DNA from: Asaia bogorensis
GTDB taxonomy: Bacteria > Pseudomonadota > Alphaproteobacteria > Acetobacterales > Acetobacteraceae
Assembly: GCF_900465345.1 (NCBI RefSeq)
Contig: NZ_UEGO01000016.1
Location: forward strand, 83,394 to 147,393
Reading direction: 5' to 3'
DNA length: 64,000 nucleotides
Positions 52,260 through 61,315 of the stretch are shown here, one piece after another (position 1 is the stretch's first letter; each line of letters begins with the position of its first letter). Below the pieces are notes generated by a model that made no database searches, was not told the origin of the DNA, and was given only the letters and a program-made list of their open reading frames with translations. The position numbers and the translations under genes were made by a program.

Positions 52260-53614
52260 GTACCCAAAAGACGCAACTCGATCGCAGGTTGAGCGCCTTT
52301 CACCTATGGGGCATCGCTGTCGGGCTCGTGATCTCCGGCGAATATTTTGGCTGGAGCTATGGCTGGGCAACAGCGGGAACACTCGGCTTTCTGGGTGCCA
52401 CCACCTTCGTGGCAATCATGTACACGGCGTTCATCTTCAGCTTTACGGAACTGACCTGCGCCATCCCGCATGCTGGCGGCCCGTTCGCCTATGCAGACCG
52501 CGCCCTTGGCAGAGTGGGAGGAACGCTGACCGGTCTCGCCACGCTGGTGGAATTCATCTTCGCGCCGCCCGCCATCGCGCTCGCCATCGGGGCGTATCTC
52601 AATGTGCAGTTTCCCGGCATCCCGCCAAAGGCTGCAGCGACCGGTGCCTATCTGCTTTTCATGATTCTTAATATTGTCGGCGTTCACATCGCGGCGACTT
52701 TCGAGTTGTTCGTGACGATAGCCGCGATCATCGAATTGCTTGTGTTCATGACAGTCGTTGCGCCCTCGTTCTCATGGGCGCATTTCATGCTCGATGGCTG
52801 GGGGAGTGCACCTCATTTCGGTATGGTAGCGATGGGCGGCATGTTCGCCGCCATCCCTTTCGCCATATGGTTCTTTCTCGCCATTGAGGGGGTTGCGATG
52901 GCGGCGGAGGAAGCGCGCGACCCTCGACGCGCCATACCGCTGGCCTACACGGCAGGTGTGCTGACACTGGTCGCCCTCGCCTTTGGCGTGATGATTTTCG
53001 CGGGTGGCTCGGGGGACTGGAAAGCTCTTGCCAATCTCAACGACCCGCTGCCCCAGGCCATGAAACGGGTTGTCGGTCCTCACAGCCCGTGGCTTTCCAT
53101 GCTCGTCTGGCTGGGGCTGTTTGGCCTGGTCGCCTCACTGCACGGCATCATCATGGGATTTGCACGCCAGATCTTCGCTCTGGCCCGTGGCGGTATATTA
53201 CCTGGTTTCCTCGGGACGCTTCATCCGAAGTTTCACACACCGCATCGCGCGACTATGGCGGGAAGCCTTATCGGTATCATCGCCATCTATGCAGATGATC
53301 TCGTCTCGGTTGGGGGGCAACCCCTGACGGCCACCTTGGTGACGCTTTCCGTCTTTGGCGCGCTCACCATGTACGGGATGAGCATGATCAGTCTTTTTGT
53401 TCTGCGCTGGCGCGAACCGCAGATGGAACGCAGCTACAAAGCACCATTCTATCCCGTGCTGCCCGCTATTGCCCTGGCCGGTGCAGCAATCTGCTTCTTT
53501 GCAGTATCGTATTATAATTTTATATTGTTTCTATTCTACGCTTTTTTGGTATTTATTGTTATTGTTGCTTGCAGAATAACGCATGGTCTAGGTAAGGTTA
53601 AAGTAATGAAGTAA
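52256..53614 (+). CDS. eat: Ethanolamine permease (APC family)
   Basis: 452-residue amino-acid/polyamine/choline-type transporter with about 12 membrane spans. The start ATG 52256 overlaps the eutC stop and has GGGAAGAG upstream. The N-terminal FHLWGIAVGLVISGEYFGWSYGWATAGTLG is typical of the bacterial ethanolamine transporter Eat, and FTELTCAIPHAGGPFAYADRALG is the APC core. Imports ethanolamine for EutBC. The last 40 codons are unusually AT-rich. Confidence 0.93.
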   Translation: MSTQKTQLDRRLSAFHLWGIAVGLVISGEYFGWSYGWATAGTLGFLGATTFVAIMYTAFIFSFTELTCAIPHAGGPFAYADRALGRVGGTLTGLATLVEFIFAPPAIALAIGAYLNVQFPGIPPKAAATGAYLLFMILNIVGVHIAATFELFVTIAAIIELLVFMTVVAPSFSWAHFMLDGWGSAPHFGMVAMGGMFAAIPFAIWFFLAIEGVAMAAEEARDPRRAIPLAYTAGVLTLVALAFGVMIFAGGSGDWKALANLNDPLPQAMKRVVGPHSPWLSMLVWLGLFGLVASLHGIIMGFARQIFALARGGILPGFLGTLHPKFHTPHRATMAGSLIGIIAIYADDLVSVGGQPLTATLVTLSVFGALTMYGMSMISLFVLRWREPQMERSYKAPFYPVLPAIALAGAAICFFAVSYYNFILFLFYAFLVFIVIVACRITHGLGKVKVMK

Positions 53615-53632
53615 TAAATATGGGGAAACTAT

Positions 53633-55129
53633 ATGATGACCGTCCGACGCCCCGGGATCGTTGCAGGTATGTTGCTCGTCGTAGGGGTCGGAACAGCACC
53701 GAACACAGCCTTATGCGCCGGAGAGTCCGGCGGGGCACCAAGCTCTCCTGATGATGCATCACAGCCCGCCGCAAGTACCGCCCCGCGCGTCAGTAAAGCG
53801 ACAACGGGTACCGGACCGGTATCGGAATATCTTGGTAATGCACCAAACCCAAACGAGCCGGACACGCTGAGCACAGGCCATATTGGCAATCTCTTCAGCC
53901 CACCACCCGGCAAGGCTCCTGATTACTGGGACGGGCTTGAAGCGCATCTCAGCGTGCAGGGTGGCATTGCCGGCAACCCGTGGACACGCTCAGGGCGCAA
54001 TTTCGGCCAGTTCTACACAGATCGCGCCAACACGCTGACCCTCAATCAGGTTCTCGGGTCGATATCGCACCCGGTAACAGCGATCGGCGGCGGGTATGGC
54101 ATCGGCTTCGTTGCCGAGATCCTTTACGGCTCTGACGCCCGTTTCGACCCCACAATCGGGATGGCGGACAAGCTCATCACCGGGCTCAACCAGATTGCCC
54201 CGACGCAGGCTCATATCGATCTGCATGCGCCGTGGCTGGTATCACGGGGGATCGATTTCCAGATCGGGCAAATTTATGGCCTGCTCGGAGCAGAGGGTAC
54301 CCCGGCGCTGGCGCGACCGCTTTACACGTTCAATTATGCCTCCGCCTATATCGTTCCATTCGAAACGGTCGGGGTGCTCTCGACCGTCCATTTGACCGAA
54401 CGACTGGACGGTATTCTGGGCGTGGATGCCGGAAATTCGACCACTTTTGGAGGAGCGGGCAATAACAGTCGTCCGAAAGGCTATATCGGCCTCGCATTTG
54501 CGCATATGATGAACGGTAAACTGGACGGGCACATTATCGGGCATTTCGGACCACAGGGTAACAATGGGCCGACCCGTTTCTCTGCCGATGGCTGGACCAG
54601 TATCGGAATTGGCCGCGCCGCCAACAGCAAGATGCTTTATGATGGCGATGTCCTGCTGACCTATCACTTCAGTGATCGTCTGGCGGCCACGTTCAATGCA
54701 ACATACATGCATGATGATATCACGCGTGATGACGCCTATGGTGTAACCAGCTACCTCGCCTGGGACATCAATCCTTCGCTGAGGCTCAATCTCCGTGGCG
54801 AAATCTTTCGCGACAATACTGGCACCACGATTGCCGCCTATACCAGCACGACGTCATACACCGATATGCTGCGTAACGCGCCCTACCCTTACTATATCGC
54901 GCTCCCGACAACCTATGGTGCGTTGACGGTCGGGGTCACGTACAAGCCTGAATTCGTCAATCGCCATATCAAGTTCGGCAAGTTTCAGGTCCGCCCCGAA
55001 ATCAGACTGGACAAATCACTCAACGGAACACAGCCATTCAATCGTGCGGCAACGGTTGAAGATCCTGTTGTGCGCCATGGCACGAATAATATGCTCTGGT
55101 TCTCATGCGACGCGGTCTGGTCGTTCTGA
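53633..55129 (+). CDS. BBP2/OmpL-like outer-membrane porin
   Basis: 498-residue outer-membrane protein: signal peptide (GIVAGMLLVVGVGTAPNTALCA), a linker, then a barrel with GLEAHLSVQGGIAGNPW, GGYGIGFVAEILYGSDARFDP, PWLVSRGIDFQIGQIYGLLGAEG and terminal WFSCDAVWSF. This pattern matches the putative beta-barrel porin-2 family. It follows the permease by 18 bp and may be the outer-membrane route for ethanolamine (inference). Confidence 0.86.
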   Translation: MMTVRRPGIVAGMLLVVGVGTAPNTALCAGESGGAPSSPDDASQPAASTAPRVSKATTGTGPVSEYLGNAPNPNEPDTLSTGHIGNLFSPPPGKAPDYWDGLEAHLSVQGGIAGNPWTRSGRNFGQFYTDRANTLTLNQVLGSISHPVTAIGGGYGIGFVAEILYGSDARFDPTIGMADKLITGLNQIAPTQAHIDLHAPWLVSRGIDFQIGQIYGLLGAEGTPALARPLYTFNYASAYIVPFETVGVLSTVHLTERLDGILGVDAGNSTTFGGAGNNSRPKGYIGLAFAHMMNGKLDGHIIGHFGPQGNNGPTRFSADGWTSIGIGRAANSKMLYDGDVLLTYHFSDRLAATFNATYMHDDITRDDAYGVTSYLAWDINPSLRLNLRGEIFRDNTGTTIAAYTSTTSYTDMLRNAPYPYYIALPTTYGALTVGVTYKPEFVNRHIKFGKFQVRPEIRLDKSLNGTQPFNRAATVEDPVVRHGTNNMLWFSCDAVWSF

Positions 55130-55197
55130 CACCAGCAGAAACGGAACCGGAGGGAAGTCTCCCTGAAAAAGTGAGGCCCCTCAGCTTTCGAAACCGT

Positions 55198-56130
55198 CTA
55201 GCGTTCCTCACGAAAATAGGGTGTGCCCAGTGCGGCGGGCGCCGCCATCAGGCGACGCATACCGGGCAGCAGGAGAGCGGGCAGGATCATGAACATGATA
55301 GTGCCCAGATAAGGGGTCATGTTCAGAATGGCAGGAGCGACCGGCCAACCCTGCGCCTGTCCGAAAAAGCTGAGCGACATGACGAGCCCGAATAGCAGGG
55401 ATGACAGCGCCGCAAAAACCGGACGGTAACCGCAGAAAATGACCAGCGCCACGGCAATCCAGCCACGACCGGCAATCATGCCTTCTGACCAGACGGGCAT
55501 GACCGACAGGGTCATGTCGGCACCTGCAAGACCAGCCAACGCCCCGCCAGCCACCACGGCACTCAGTCGATAGCGACGCACCGGAATACCAACAGCATCA
55601 GCCGCCGCAGGGTTTTCGCCCACCGCACGCAGGCTCAGCCCGAGGCGGGAGCGGAAAAGGACGCAATGGCATAGAACTGGCAGGATGATGAAGGCGAGAT
55701 AGACGAACGGGCTTTGACTGAACAGAACCCCAATGCCCGGCAAGCTGCTCAAACCCGGGATCACCCAGTTGTCGAAAACCGCGGCAACGGGCAAACCTGC
55801 TACGGCATGGCCGATGACAGCGCTCAGCCCCAACCCCAGAAAGGTCAGTGCGACGCCACAGAGTGTCTGGTTAGCCGAACCATTGACCGTAGCAAGCCCG
55901 AGCACCAGTGCCCCTGCCCCACCCGTGCAAAGCGCCGCCAGACAGCCCATCCAGGGCGACATGGAGGCGTCAGCGGCCAGAACGGCAATAACCGCGCCAA
56001 GCGCCATGAGCCCCTCGACACCAAGATTGATGACACCAGCGCGCTCGGCAATGACTTCGCCTTGCGCGGCCAGAGCGAGGATACTGCCATAAGCCAGCGC
56101 ATGAAGAATCAGAGGGATCCACACGGTCAT
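55198..56130 (-). CDS. ABC transporter permease, BMP/nucleoside type (second permease)
   Basis: 310-residue inner-membrane permease with about 8-9 spans. ALAAQGEVIAERAGVINLGVEGLMALGAV is the N-terminal signature of YufQ/NupQ-type permeases, and GENPAAADAVGIPVRRYRLSAVVAGGALAGLAG is the coupling region. Last gene of the minus-strand operon; its start overlaps the preceding permease stop by 4 bp. Confidence 0.93.
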   Translation of the reverse strand: MTVWIPLILHALAYGSILALAAQGEVIAERAGVINLGVEGLMALGAVIAVLAADASMSPWMGCLAALCTGGAGALVLGLATVNGSANQTLCGVALTFLGLGLSAVIGHAVAGLPVAAVFDNWVIPGLSSLPGIGVLFSQSPFVYLAFIILPVLCHCVLFRSRLGLSLRAVGENPAAADAVGIPVRRYRLSAVVAGGALAGLAGADMTLSVMPVWSEGMIAGRGWIAVALVIFCGYRPVFAALSSLLFGLVMSLSFFGQAQGWPVAPAILNMTPYLGTIMFMILPALLLPGMRRLMAAPAALGTPYFREER

Positions 56131-57167
56131 TTCTGTGTCTCCAGACGCACATAGGCTGCAAGCTCGTCACTCACCGCAATGGCAAAAACCAGCAGACCCG
56201 TGATCGCCAGCACGGAGGACGCGCTGACCTGCAAGGTCTGCAAAACGATCCCGGTATTAAGGATCACTGCCATCAGAAACGAGGCGGGAATAAGTGCATA
56301 GGCGGAATGGCGCGCCAGCAGCGCGACCACGATACCGAGATAGCCATAGCCGTGCGCGAGGCCGCCCTGAAGCCGGTGTACAGTACCCAGCGCCTCCATC
56401 ATCCCTCCAAGTCCGGCAAGGGCGCCGGACGCCATAAGGGCGACGAAAAGCCGTGGCGCAACCTTGATCCCGGCATAGCGCGCGGCCTCGGGATTGGACC
56501 CGCACAGCGTCAGCTCGTAACCGAAACGGCTGCGCTTGAGGAGATAGCCGATAGCCAGGACCAGAACGATTGCAACAATTCCACCCCAGTGCACGACGCC
56601 ATAGATCGTGGGGATGGCAATCGAAAGACGCTGGCTCGACACCTGCGCATCCGTGACGTGATCGGCCCAGGGGCCTGTGACGAGGTAATAGACGACGAAC
56701 GACGCGATGAAATTGAGCAAAAGCGTGGTGATGATTTCACTGACGCCAAGCCATGCCCGCCCTGCGGCCGGCACCGCGCTCCATGCGGCGCCGGCCGCCA
56801 GACTGGCAAGCATCGCCAGAGGCAAGAAGAGTGGCAATGGCATGGGAAGGAACAGGGCCACAGCCGACGCTGCCGTGGCACCTGCGAGAAACTGGCCTTC
56901 GGCACCGATATTCCATAACCCTGCTCGAAGAGACAACCACACCGCACCACCCGTCATAAGCAGTGGCGTCATATAGAGTGCAAGATTTTCAAGACCGAAA
57001 ACAGTGCCGAAGGTCGAGGTTACGACAAGTCCCAGCACCATACCGAGCGGCAAACCGAGAATGGCCAGAACGAGCGCCAGCACGAGCAGGACAAAACCCA
57101 ATGCCAGAAGGCGCCCGATCAGGATGCGTCGGGCCGGAACCACAGCGAGGCGGATTCTTCGGCTCAT
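56127..57167 (-). CDS. ABC transporter permease, BMP/nucleoside type (first permease)
   Basis: 346-residue permease, partner of the adjacent one. Signatures: LSLRAGLWNIGAEGQFLAGATAAS, WLGVSEIITTLLLNFIASF, CGSNPEAARYAGIKVAPRLFVALMASGALAGLGGMMEALG. The start ATG 57167 overlaps the ATPase stop (ATGA). An upstream open frame to 57263 would place a hydrophilic Arg-rich extension in front and is rejected. Confidence 0.93.
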   Translation of the reverse strand: MSRRIRLAVVPARRILIGRLLALGFVLLVLALVLAILGLPLGMVLGLVVTSTFGTVFGLENLALYMTPLLMTGGAVWLSLRAGLWNIGAEGQFLAGATAASAVALFLPMPLPLFLPLAMLASLAAGAAWSAVPAAGRAWLGVSEIITTLLLNFIASFVVYYLVTGPWADHVTDAQVSSQRLSIAIPTIYGVVHWGGIVAIVLVLAIGYLLKRSRFGYELTLCGSNPEAARYAGIKVAPRLFVALMASGALAGLGGMMEALGTVHRLQGGLAHGYGYLGIVVALLARHSAYALIPASFLMAVILNTGIVLQTLQVSASSVLAITGLLVFAIAVSDELAAYVRLETQK

Positions 57168-58744
57168 GCTGCGGTCTCCCCTGCGCGGCCACTCATCAGG
57201 GCCCCCAATCTCGCCCTGTCGAAATCCTTGCGCTCGACGATGGTCATCAACATACCGGCGCACAGCACCGCAATCCGGTCGCTCAGCGCCATCAGTTCAT
57301 CCAGATCTTCTGACACGAGCACAACGGCCCGTCCTTCGTCGCGAATTTCGGCCAGTGTCTCGCGCATCAGGGAGATTGCCCCGATATCAAGACCACGGCT
57401 CGGATAGCTCGCGATCAGGGCGCGGTGACTGATCATCCGCTCCCGGGCCAGAACCATGCGCTGCTGATTACCACCCGAGAGACCTCGCATCGGCGTGGAG
57501 GGGTCCTGCACCGTCACACGCGCCTGTTCGAGCAGGCTTTTCGTGAACGCACGCGCCTGACTGGCGTGGTAGGCCATCCGTCCGCCGACCGGGTGCGAGC
57601 GAAACACGCGCATGACGGCATTTTCGGTCACGCCGAGCGCCGGGGCGAGGGCCTTGTGCAGCCTGTCTTCGGGAACATAACCAATGCCTGCCTCACGAAA
57701 GGCCCCCGGCCCCTGCCCGCGCATGTCTGTCGAACCGACATGAACAGAACCTGTCAGCGGCGCGTTGAGTCCGGCGAGGAGATCAGCCAGCTCGGATTGG
57801 CCATTGCCTGTCACGCCCGCCACACCGAGGATCTCGCCCGCCCTGATGTCGAGCGATAGCGGATGCAACCGCAGGCGGCCCGCGCTATCGCGAAAGCTCA
57901 CCTCGTGCAGTCGTATAACCGTCTCGCCCTTCCCCTGAGGCGTCGTGCGTGGATAGGACGTCTTTTGCTCGACAGGACGCCCGATCATCTCCGTTACGAG
58001 CGTGGCCGGATCAGTGTGGTCCACCCTGTGGCTGCCAGCCACCCGACCATGACGCAGCACAGTCACGCGATCCGCCAGAGCCATGATCTCATCAAGCTTG
58101 TGACTGATCAAAATAACGGCCCCGCCCCCATCGCGAAAACGACGCAATGCGGCATAGAGCTCGCCCACCTCAAGCGGGCTCAGCACGGCTGTCGGCTCGT
58201 CGAGGATAAGTAGACGGGCCCCGCGGGAGAGGACACGCAGGATTTCCACGCGCTGCTGTTCGCCAGAGGTCAGGCTGTCGATAGGTGCCTGAGGCCGGAT
58301 GTCGAGACCAAACCGGGCGGCTTCCGCCTCTGCGCGTCGGGCGAGCGTTTTTGCCGAGAGCCATTTCCCGGTTTCGCGCCACCCCAGCGCCAGATTTTCC
58401 GCAACGGTGAAACGCGATACCAGCTTGAAATGCTGATGCACCATACCGATACCGGCCGCGATTGCTGCTTCGGGGCTTTCGAGGCGCACACCATAACCAT
58501 CAAGGATCAGCTCGCCCTCATCAGGCTGGTAGAGCCCGGTCACGATATTCATGAGCGTGGATTTGCCGGCGCCATTTTCGCCCAGCAGCGCATGGATCTC
58601 GCCGGGGTAGAAATCGATCGTCACATCCTTGTTTGCGATCACACCGGGAAAATACTTCGCGATTCCAGATAGGGTAAGCAGAGGCGGTGCGCCGGGCGGC
58701 AGATTATCCGGTCTGGCTTCCGCGAGATATGAGAGGTCAGACAA
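57164..58744 (-). CDS. ABC transporter ATP-binding protein with two nucleotide-binding domains
   Basis: 526-residue dual-NBD ATPase of the sugar/nucleoside importer type. Domain 1: Walker A GENGAGKST, Q-loop VHQHFKLV, signature LTSGEQQRVEI, Walker B LLILDEPTAVLSP. Domain 2 is degenerate: GVTGNGQSEL, LSGGNQQRMVLARE, and LIASYPSRGLDIG in place of a Walker B. This is the normal NupO/YufO-like architecture. Overlaps the binding-protein gene by 8 bp and the first permease by 4 bp. Confidence 0.94.
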   Translation of the reverse strand: MSDLSYLAEARPDNLPPGAPPLLTLSGIAKYFPGVIANKDVTIDFYPGEIHALLGENGAGKSTLMNIVTGLYQPDEGELILDGYGVRLESPEAAIAAGIGMVHQHFKLVSRFTVAENLALGWRETGKWLSAKTLARRAEAEAARFGLDIRPQAPIDSLTSGEQQRVEILRVLSRGARLLILDEPTAVLSPLEVGELYAALRRFRDGGGAVILISHKLDEIMALADRVTVLRHGRVAGSHRVDHTDPATLVTEMIGRPVEQKTSYPRTTPQGKGETVIRLHEVSFRDSAGRLRLHPLSLDIRAGEILGVAGVTGNGQSELADLLAGLNAPLTGSVHVGSTDMRGQGPGAFREAGIGYVPEDRLHKALAPALGVTENAVMRVFRSHPVGGRMAYHASQARAFTKSLLEQARVTVQDPSTPMRGLSGGNQQRMVLARERMISHRALIASYPSRGLDIGAISLMRETLAEIRDEGRAVVLVSEDLDELMALSDRIAVLCAGMLMTIVERKDFDRARLGALMSGRAGETAA

Positions 58745-59834
58745 GTCCCGATACTCCCTCGACCTGCCAGTTCCAGTGGAAGATTTCCATGTCGCTCATA
58801 ATGTGCCCCGCCGGCACGCGGATCTGCCCCTTGGAGTCCCGTATCGGCCCGATGAAGGGCGACCAGCCCGCCAGCATACGCTCGCGCGCTGCATCGGCTT
58901 CCCGGCGGATAGAGTCAGGCACATTCTTGCCCCAGGCATCGCGATCGACACCATGACCGAGCTTGAGGAAAGTGCCGGTAGGGCGCCAGCGTCCGGCAAT
59001 GCGTGCGGCAATCGTCTCGCGATAATAATCCTCGAAATCCAGCACGACAGAGCTGACATAGGCATCAGGACCGAACTGGCGCATATCGGTGTTCCACATG
59101 GCGGCCCAGACACCCCGCTGCTGCGCGACGCGCAGATAGCCGGGGTCGTCCATGATGCCGCACAGGAAGTCGCAGCCGCTATCGATCAGTGCTGCGCCTG
59201 CCGAGGCCGCGGCCTGGGGATCGAACCAAGAGTTGATGGAAATGACCCGCATGGTCGCTTCAGGATTGACCGAGCGGGCGCCAAGCAGCGTCGCATTGGC
59301 GCTGGCAATGACCGAAGTTGTAGGGAAGGAGGCGATATAACCCAGCCTGCCGTTGTGACTCAGTCGCGCAGCGGCGATGCCGATCACGTAGCTGGCATAC
59401 CAGTGGGTGATGTAATACCAGCCCAGATTACCCGTGACATTATTGCCGTCACATTCGAGAAAGCCCACATCCGGCGCCTGATCCGCAACGTCCTTGATGA
59501 AATCACCATAATCCGAGGTAGAGATCACCATCTGTGCGCCCTCGGCCACAAACTGCCTGAACAATCGGGTTGCGTCAGCCGAGTACGGTATGCTCTCGAC
59601 ATAGAGCGAGCGCATGCGCGGGAAATGCGATTTAAGGGCACGGATGGCCTTGTCATGCATCTGCGTCCAGCCACCATCATTGATCGGGCTGGTGTGGCCA
59701 AACCCGACTAGCAGATCCTCCTCCGCAATGGGGGCAAAGCGCGGCGCCGCGCTCGCCTTTCCTGTCAGAGCGGCACATCCACCCGCGGCCAGCAGTCCAC
59801 GGCGGGTCAGGAGAGCAGGTCGTTTCAATGACAT
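58737..59834 (-). CDS. BMP-family substrate-binding lipoprotein-like protein
   Basis: 365-residue periplasmic binding protein of the BMP/PnrA family, whose members bind purine nucleosides or nucleobases. It has a Tat-like signal (LLTRRGLLAAGGCAALTGKASA) and motifs VGFGHTSPINDGGWTQMHDKAIRAL, VISTSDYGDFIKDVADQAPDV and GRLGYIASFPTTSVIASANA. It overlaps the GST-like gene by 10 bp and the ATPase gene by 8 bp. The context with purine-type deaminases favours a nucleobase ligand. Confidence 0.92.
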   Translation of the reverse strand: MSLKRPALLTRRGLLAAGGCAALTGKASAAPRFAPIAEEDLLVGFGHTSPINDGGWTQMHDKAIRALKSHFPRMRSLYVESIPYSADATRLFRQFVAEGAQMVISTSDYGDFIKDVADQAPDVGFLECDGNNVTGNLGWYYITHWYASYVIGIAAARLSHNGRLGYIASFPTTSVIASANATLLGARSVNPEATMRVISINSWFDPQAAASAGAALIDSGCDFLCGIMDDPGYLRVAQQRGVWAAMWNTDMRQFGPDAYVSSVVLDFEDYYRETIAARIAGRWRPTGTFLKLGHGVDRDAWGKNVPDSIRREADAARERMLAGWSPFIGPIRDSKGQIRVPAGHIMSDMEIFHWNWQVEGVSGLV

Positions 59835-60385
59835 GAGGCAATTCCCGGCATGACCACAAAGCCGGGCAACTGCCGGACCTGACGGATGAAGCGTCGAAGA
59901 GCGGGATACAGATCCATGGCGATGTCCAGATCATGCCCCAGCGCGGCGACCGGGAAGAGGATCACATCCACAAAGCCGATCGTATGGCCCGAAAACCAGA
60001 TCTCATCCCGGAACGCCCCCGCAGATAGACGATCTTCCATTTCGCGAAACAGGAACGTGACGGGCTCAGTCTCGGCCTTGCGCGGAAGTGTTGCCGCCAG
60101 AGCCTCGCGTCGTGCCTCTGAGAAGAGCTCTATCCCATCGAGCGCCCATTTCATGACCTGCCGCGCCTCGCCCTCGGGCCAGAGCCAACCAGTCTCTGAC
60201 GCGCGTGAGAAATGCTCGAGAATCTCATAAAGTCCGACACAGGAGACCATCTCATCGGTCAGGGTCGGGCCGAAAGTTTCCGCGCGACGATCGGTCGCGC
60301 ATGCCAGAGGGATATCCATCAACGACGCCGCAAGACGGGCCGCATAGCTGCGCTCGTCGATCATCCAGCCATTGAGCGTCAGCAT
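59825..60385 (-). CDS. GST-like protein in the split-Rieske operon (NdmE-like candidate)
   Basis: 186-residue glutathione-S-transferase-fold protein. A short thioredoxin-like start (MLTLNGWMIDERSYAARLAASLMDIPL) is followed by a helical C-terminal domain (HTIGFVDVILFPVAALGHDLDIAMDLYPALRRFIRQVRQLPGF). The start ATG 60385 is preferred over longer frames that would run through the Rieske gene. GST-like NdmE is a structural partner of the Rieske-less demethylase NdmC in Pseudomonas; the same role is proposed here by analogy. It overlaps the Rieske gene by 7 bp. Confidence 0.78.
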   Translation of the reverse strand: MLTLNGWMIDERSYAARLAASLMDIPLACATDRRAETFGPTLTDEMVSCVGLYEILEHFSRASETGWLWPEGEARQVMKWALDGIELFSEARREALAATLPRKAETEPVTFLFREMEDRLSAGAFRDEIWFSGHTIGFVDVILFPVAALGHDLDIAMDLYPALRRFIRQVRQLPGFVVMPGIASCH

Positions 60386-60975
60386 GATGTCTCCTCCAGC
60401 GTGTCGCGCAGCCGGAGCAGCCATGACGCCGCCTGCTCGCGATGCGAGGCATCGCGTACAGCGAGATGGACCATGGTGATTCCCTCCTCGGGCGTATGCA
60501 GCGCCAGCAGGCGGTCGGCAGAGAGGCGCCATTGTCCCTCATCCATCACGAGGGCTGCTCGCGTGTCGTGCTCGGTGGCCCGTATGGCAAGGCTTCGCGC
60601 ACCATGCCAGCCCCCCTCTGCCGGGGCGATCAAAGGGCGGTCATCGCCTGAGCTGAGATTGACCCAGATGATCCCGGCTTTTTCGATTAGCTCATAGGGG
60701 CGTGTTCGTATGGTCGAGGGCGGATTGAGCCCGGGATGGGCGGGTATGGCACGGCAGCGCCCCTCGGTATCGAACTGCCAGCCGTGATAAAGACAGGCCA
60801 GACGATTATCACGCATGAAGCCAAGGCTGAGGCGTACGCCGCGATGAGGGCAACGATCGTCCCAGGCATGTGCGATGCCCGCCTCGTCGCGCCAAAGCAC
60901 GAGCGACAGGCCCTTATGACGGGCGGGGGCAATATCACCCGGGGCCAGGTCCTTTGACAGGGCAACGGGGATCAT
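60379..60975 (-). CDS. Stand-alone Rieske [2Fe-2S] protein
   Basis: 198-residue protein with a complete Rieske domain in residues 1-105. Cluster ligands are Cys42 and His44 (RCPHRG) and Cys61 and His64 (CLYHGWQFD), with the typical FDTEGRCRAIPAHPGLNPP. The remaining 90 residues form a small unrecognised C-terminal domain, with no mononuclear-iron motif and no reductase domain. It is therefore an electron-transfer component, encoded divergently from an oxygenase that lacks this domain. It overlaps the 84-residue gene by 4 bp and the GST-like gene by 7 bp. Confidence 0.9.
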   Translation of the reverse strand: MIPVALSKDLAPGDIAPARHKGLSLVLWRDEAGIAHAWDDRCPHRGVRLSLGFMRDNRLACLYHGWQFDTEGRCRAIPAHPGLNPPSTIRTRPYELIEKAGIIWVNLSSGDDRPLIAPAEGGWHGARSLAIRATEHDTRAALVMDEGQWRLSADRLLALHTPEEGITMVHLAVRDASHREQAASWLLRLRDTLEETSC

Positions 60976-61226
60976 CGCCGGTATCCTTCTGTCCAGTCAT
61001 TGACGAGGCAACCCACCGGGCCAACCAGACAGGCCATCACGAACATCCCGACAAGCGGCTGCGCACCTTTTACGACGAACACGATTTCGGTCGCCTCCAG
61101 ACGCTCTGTGCGCATATCAAGTGACAGAAGCCGTGCGCGGCCCTCGGCGAAGGACCGGAATGCTTCAGTATCGAAATGACCTGTGAGATGAAGTGAAGTG
61201 GCTATAGTCCCTTGCTCCCGCATCAT
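60972..61226 (-). CDS. Small acylphosphatase-like protein, first gene of the operon
   Basis: 84-residue protein opening the minus-strand operon. The stretch FRSFAEGRARLLSLDMRTERLEATEIVFVVKGAQPLVGMFVMACLVGPVGCLV has the spacing of an acylphosphatase-like ferredoxin fold (RARLLSL... VKGAQPLVGMFV...GPVGC), but the catalytic Arg-loop of true acylphosphatases is not clear, so it may be a non-enzymatic or ligand-binding version. Start codons ATG-ATG lie close to the divergent promoter; no strong ribosome site is seen. Its stop overlaps the Rieske start (ATGA). Confidence 0.65.
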   Translation of the reverse strand: MMREQGTIATSLHLTGHFDTEAFRSFAEGRARLLSLDMRTERLEATEIVFVVKGAQPLVGMFVMACLVGPVGCLVNDWTEGYRR

Positions 61227-61315
61227 GGCGTTGCATACCAGATGATCCTGCCAGTAATATTTTTTTTGACAAGTGCAGGACCACTATTAATGTAACCGTT
61301 ATCGCAACGACGGGG
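61227..61315 (+). promoter_or_regulatory. Divergent promoter region of the split-Rieske locus
   Basis: Short 89-bp region between two divergent operons. A perfect -35 TTGACA lies at 61266-61271, and 16 bases later TAATGT (61288-61293) is a reasonable -10 for the oxygenase operon. Opposing transcription of the Rieske/GST/ABC operon starts from the same region, so one regulator may control both. Confidence 0.5.

Noticed and set aside
60379..60975. Rieske gene as a truncated oxygenase pseudogene
   Set aside because: All four cluster ligands are intact, the frame is tightly coupled to both neighbours, and the separate catalytic subunit lies divergently beside it.
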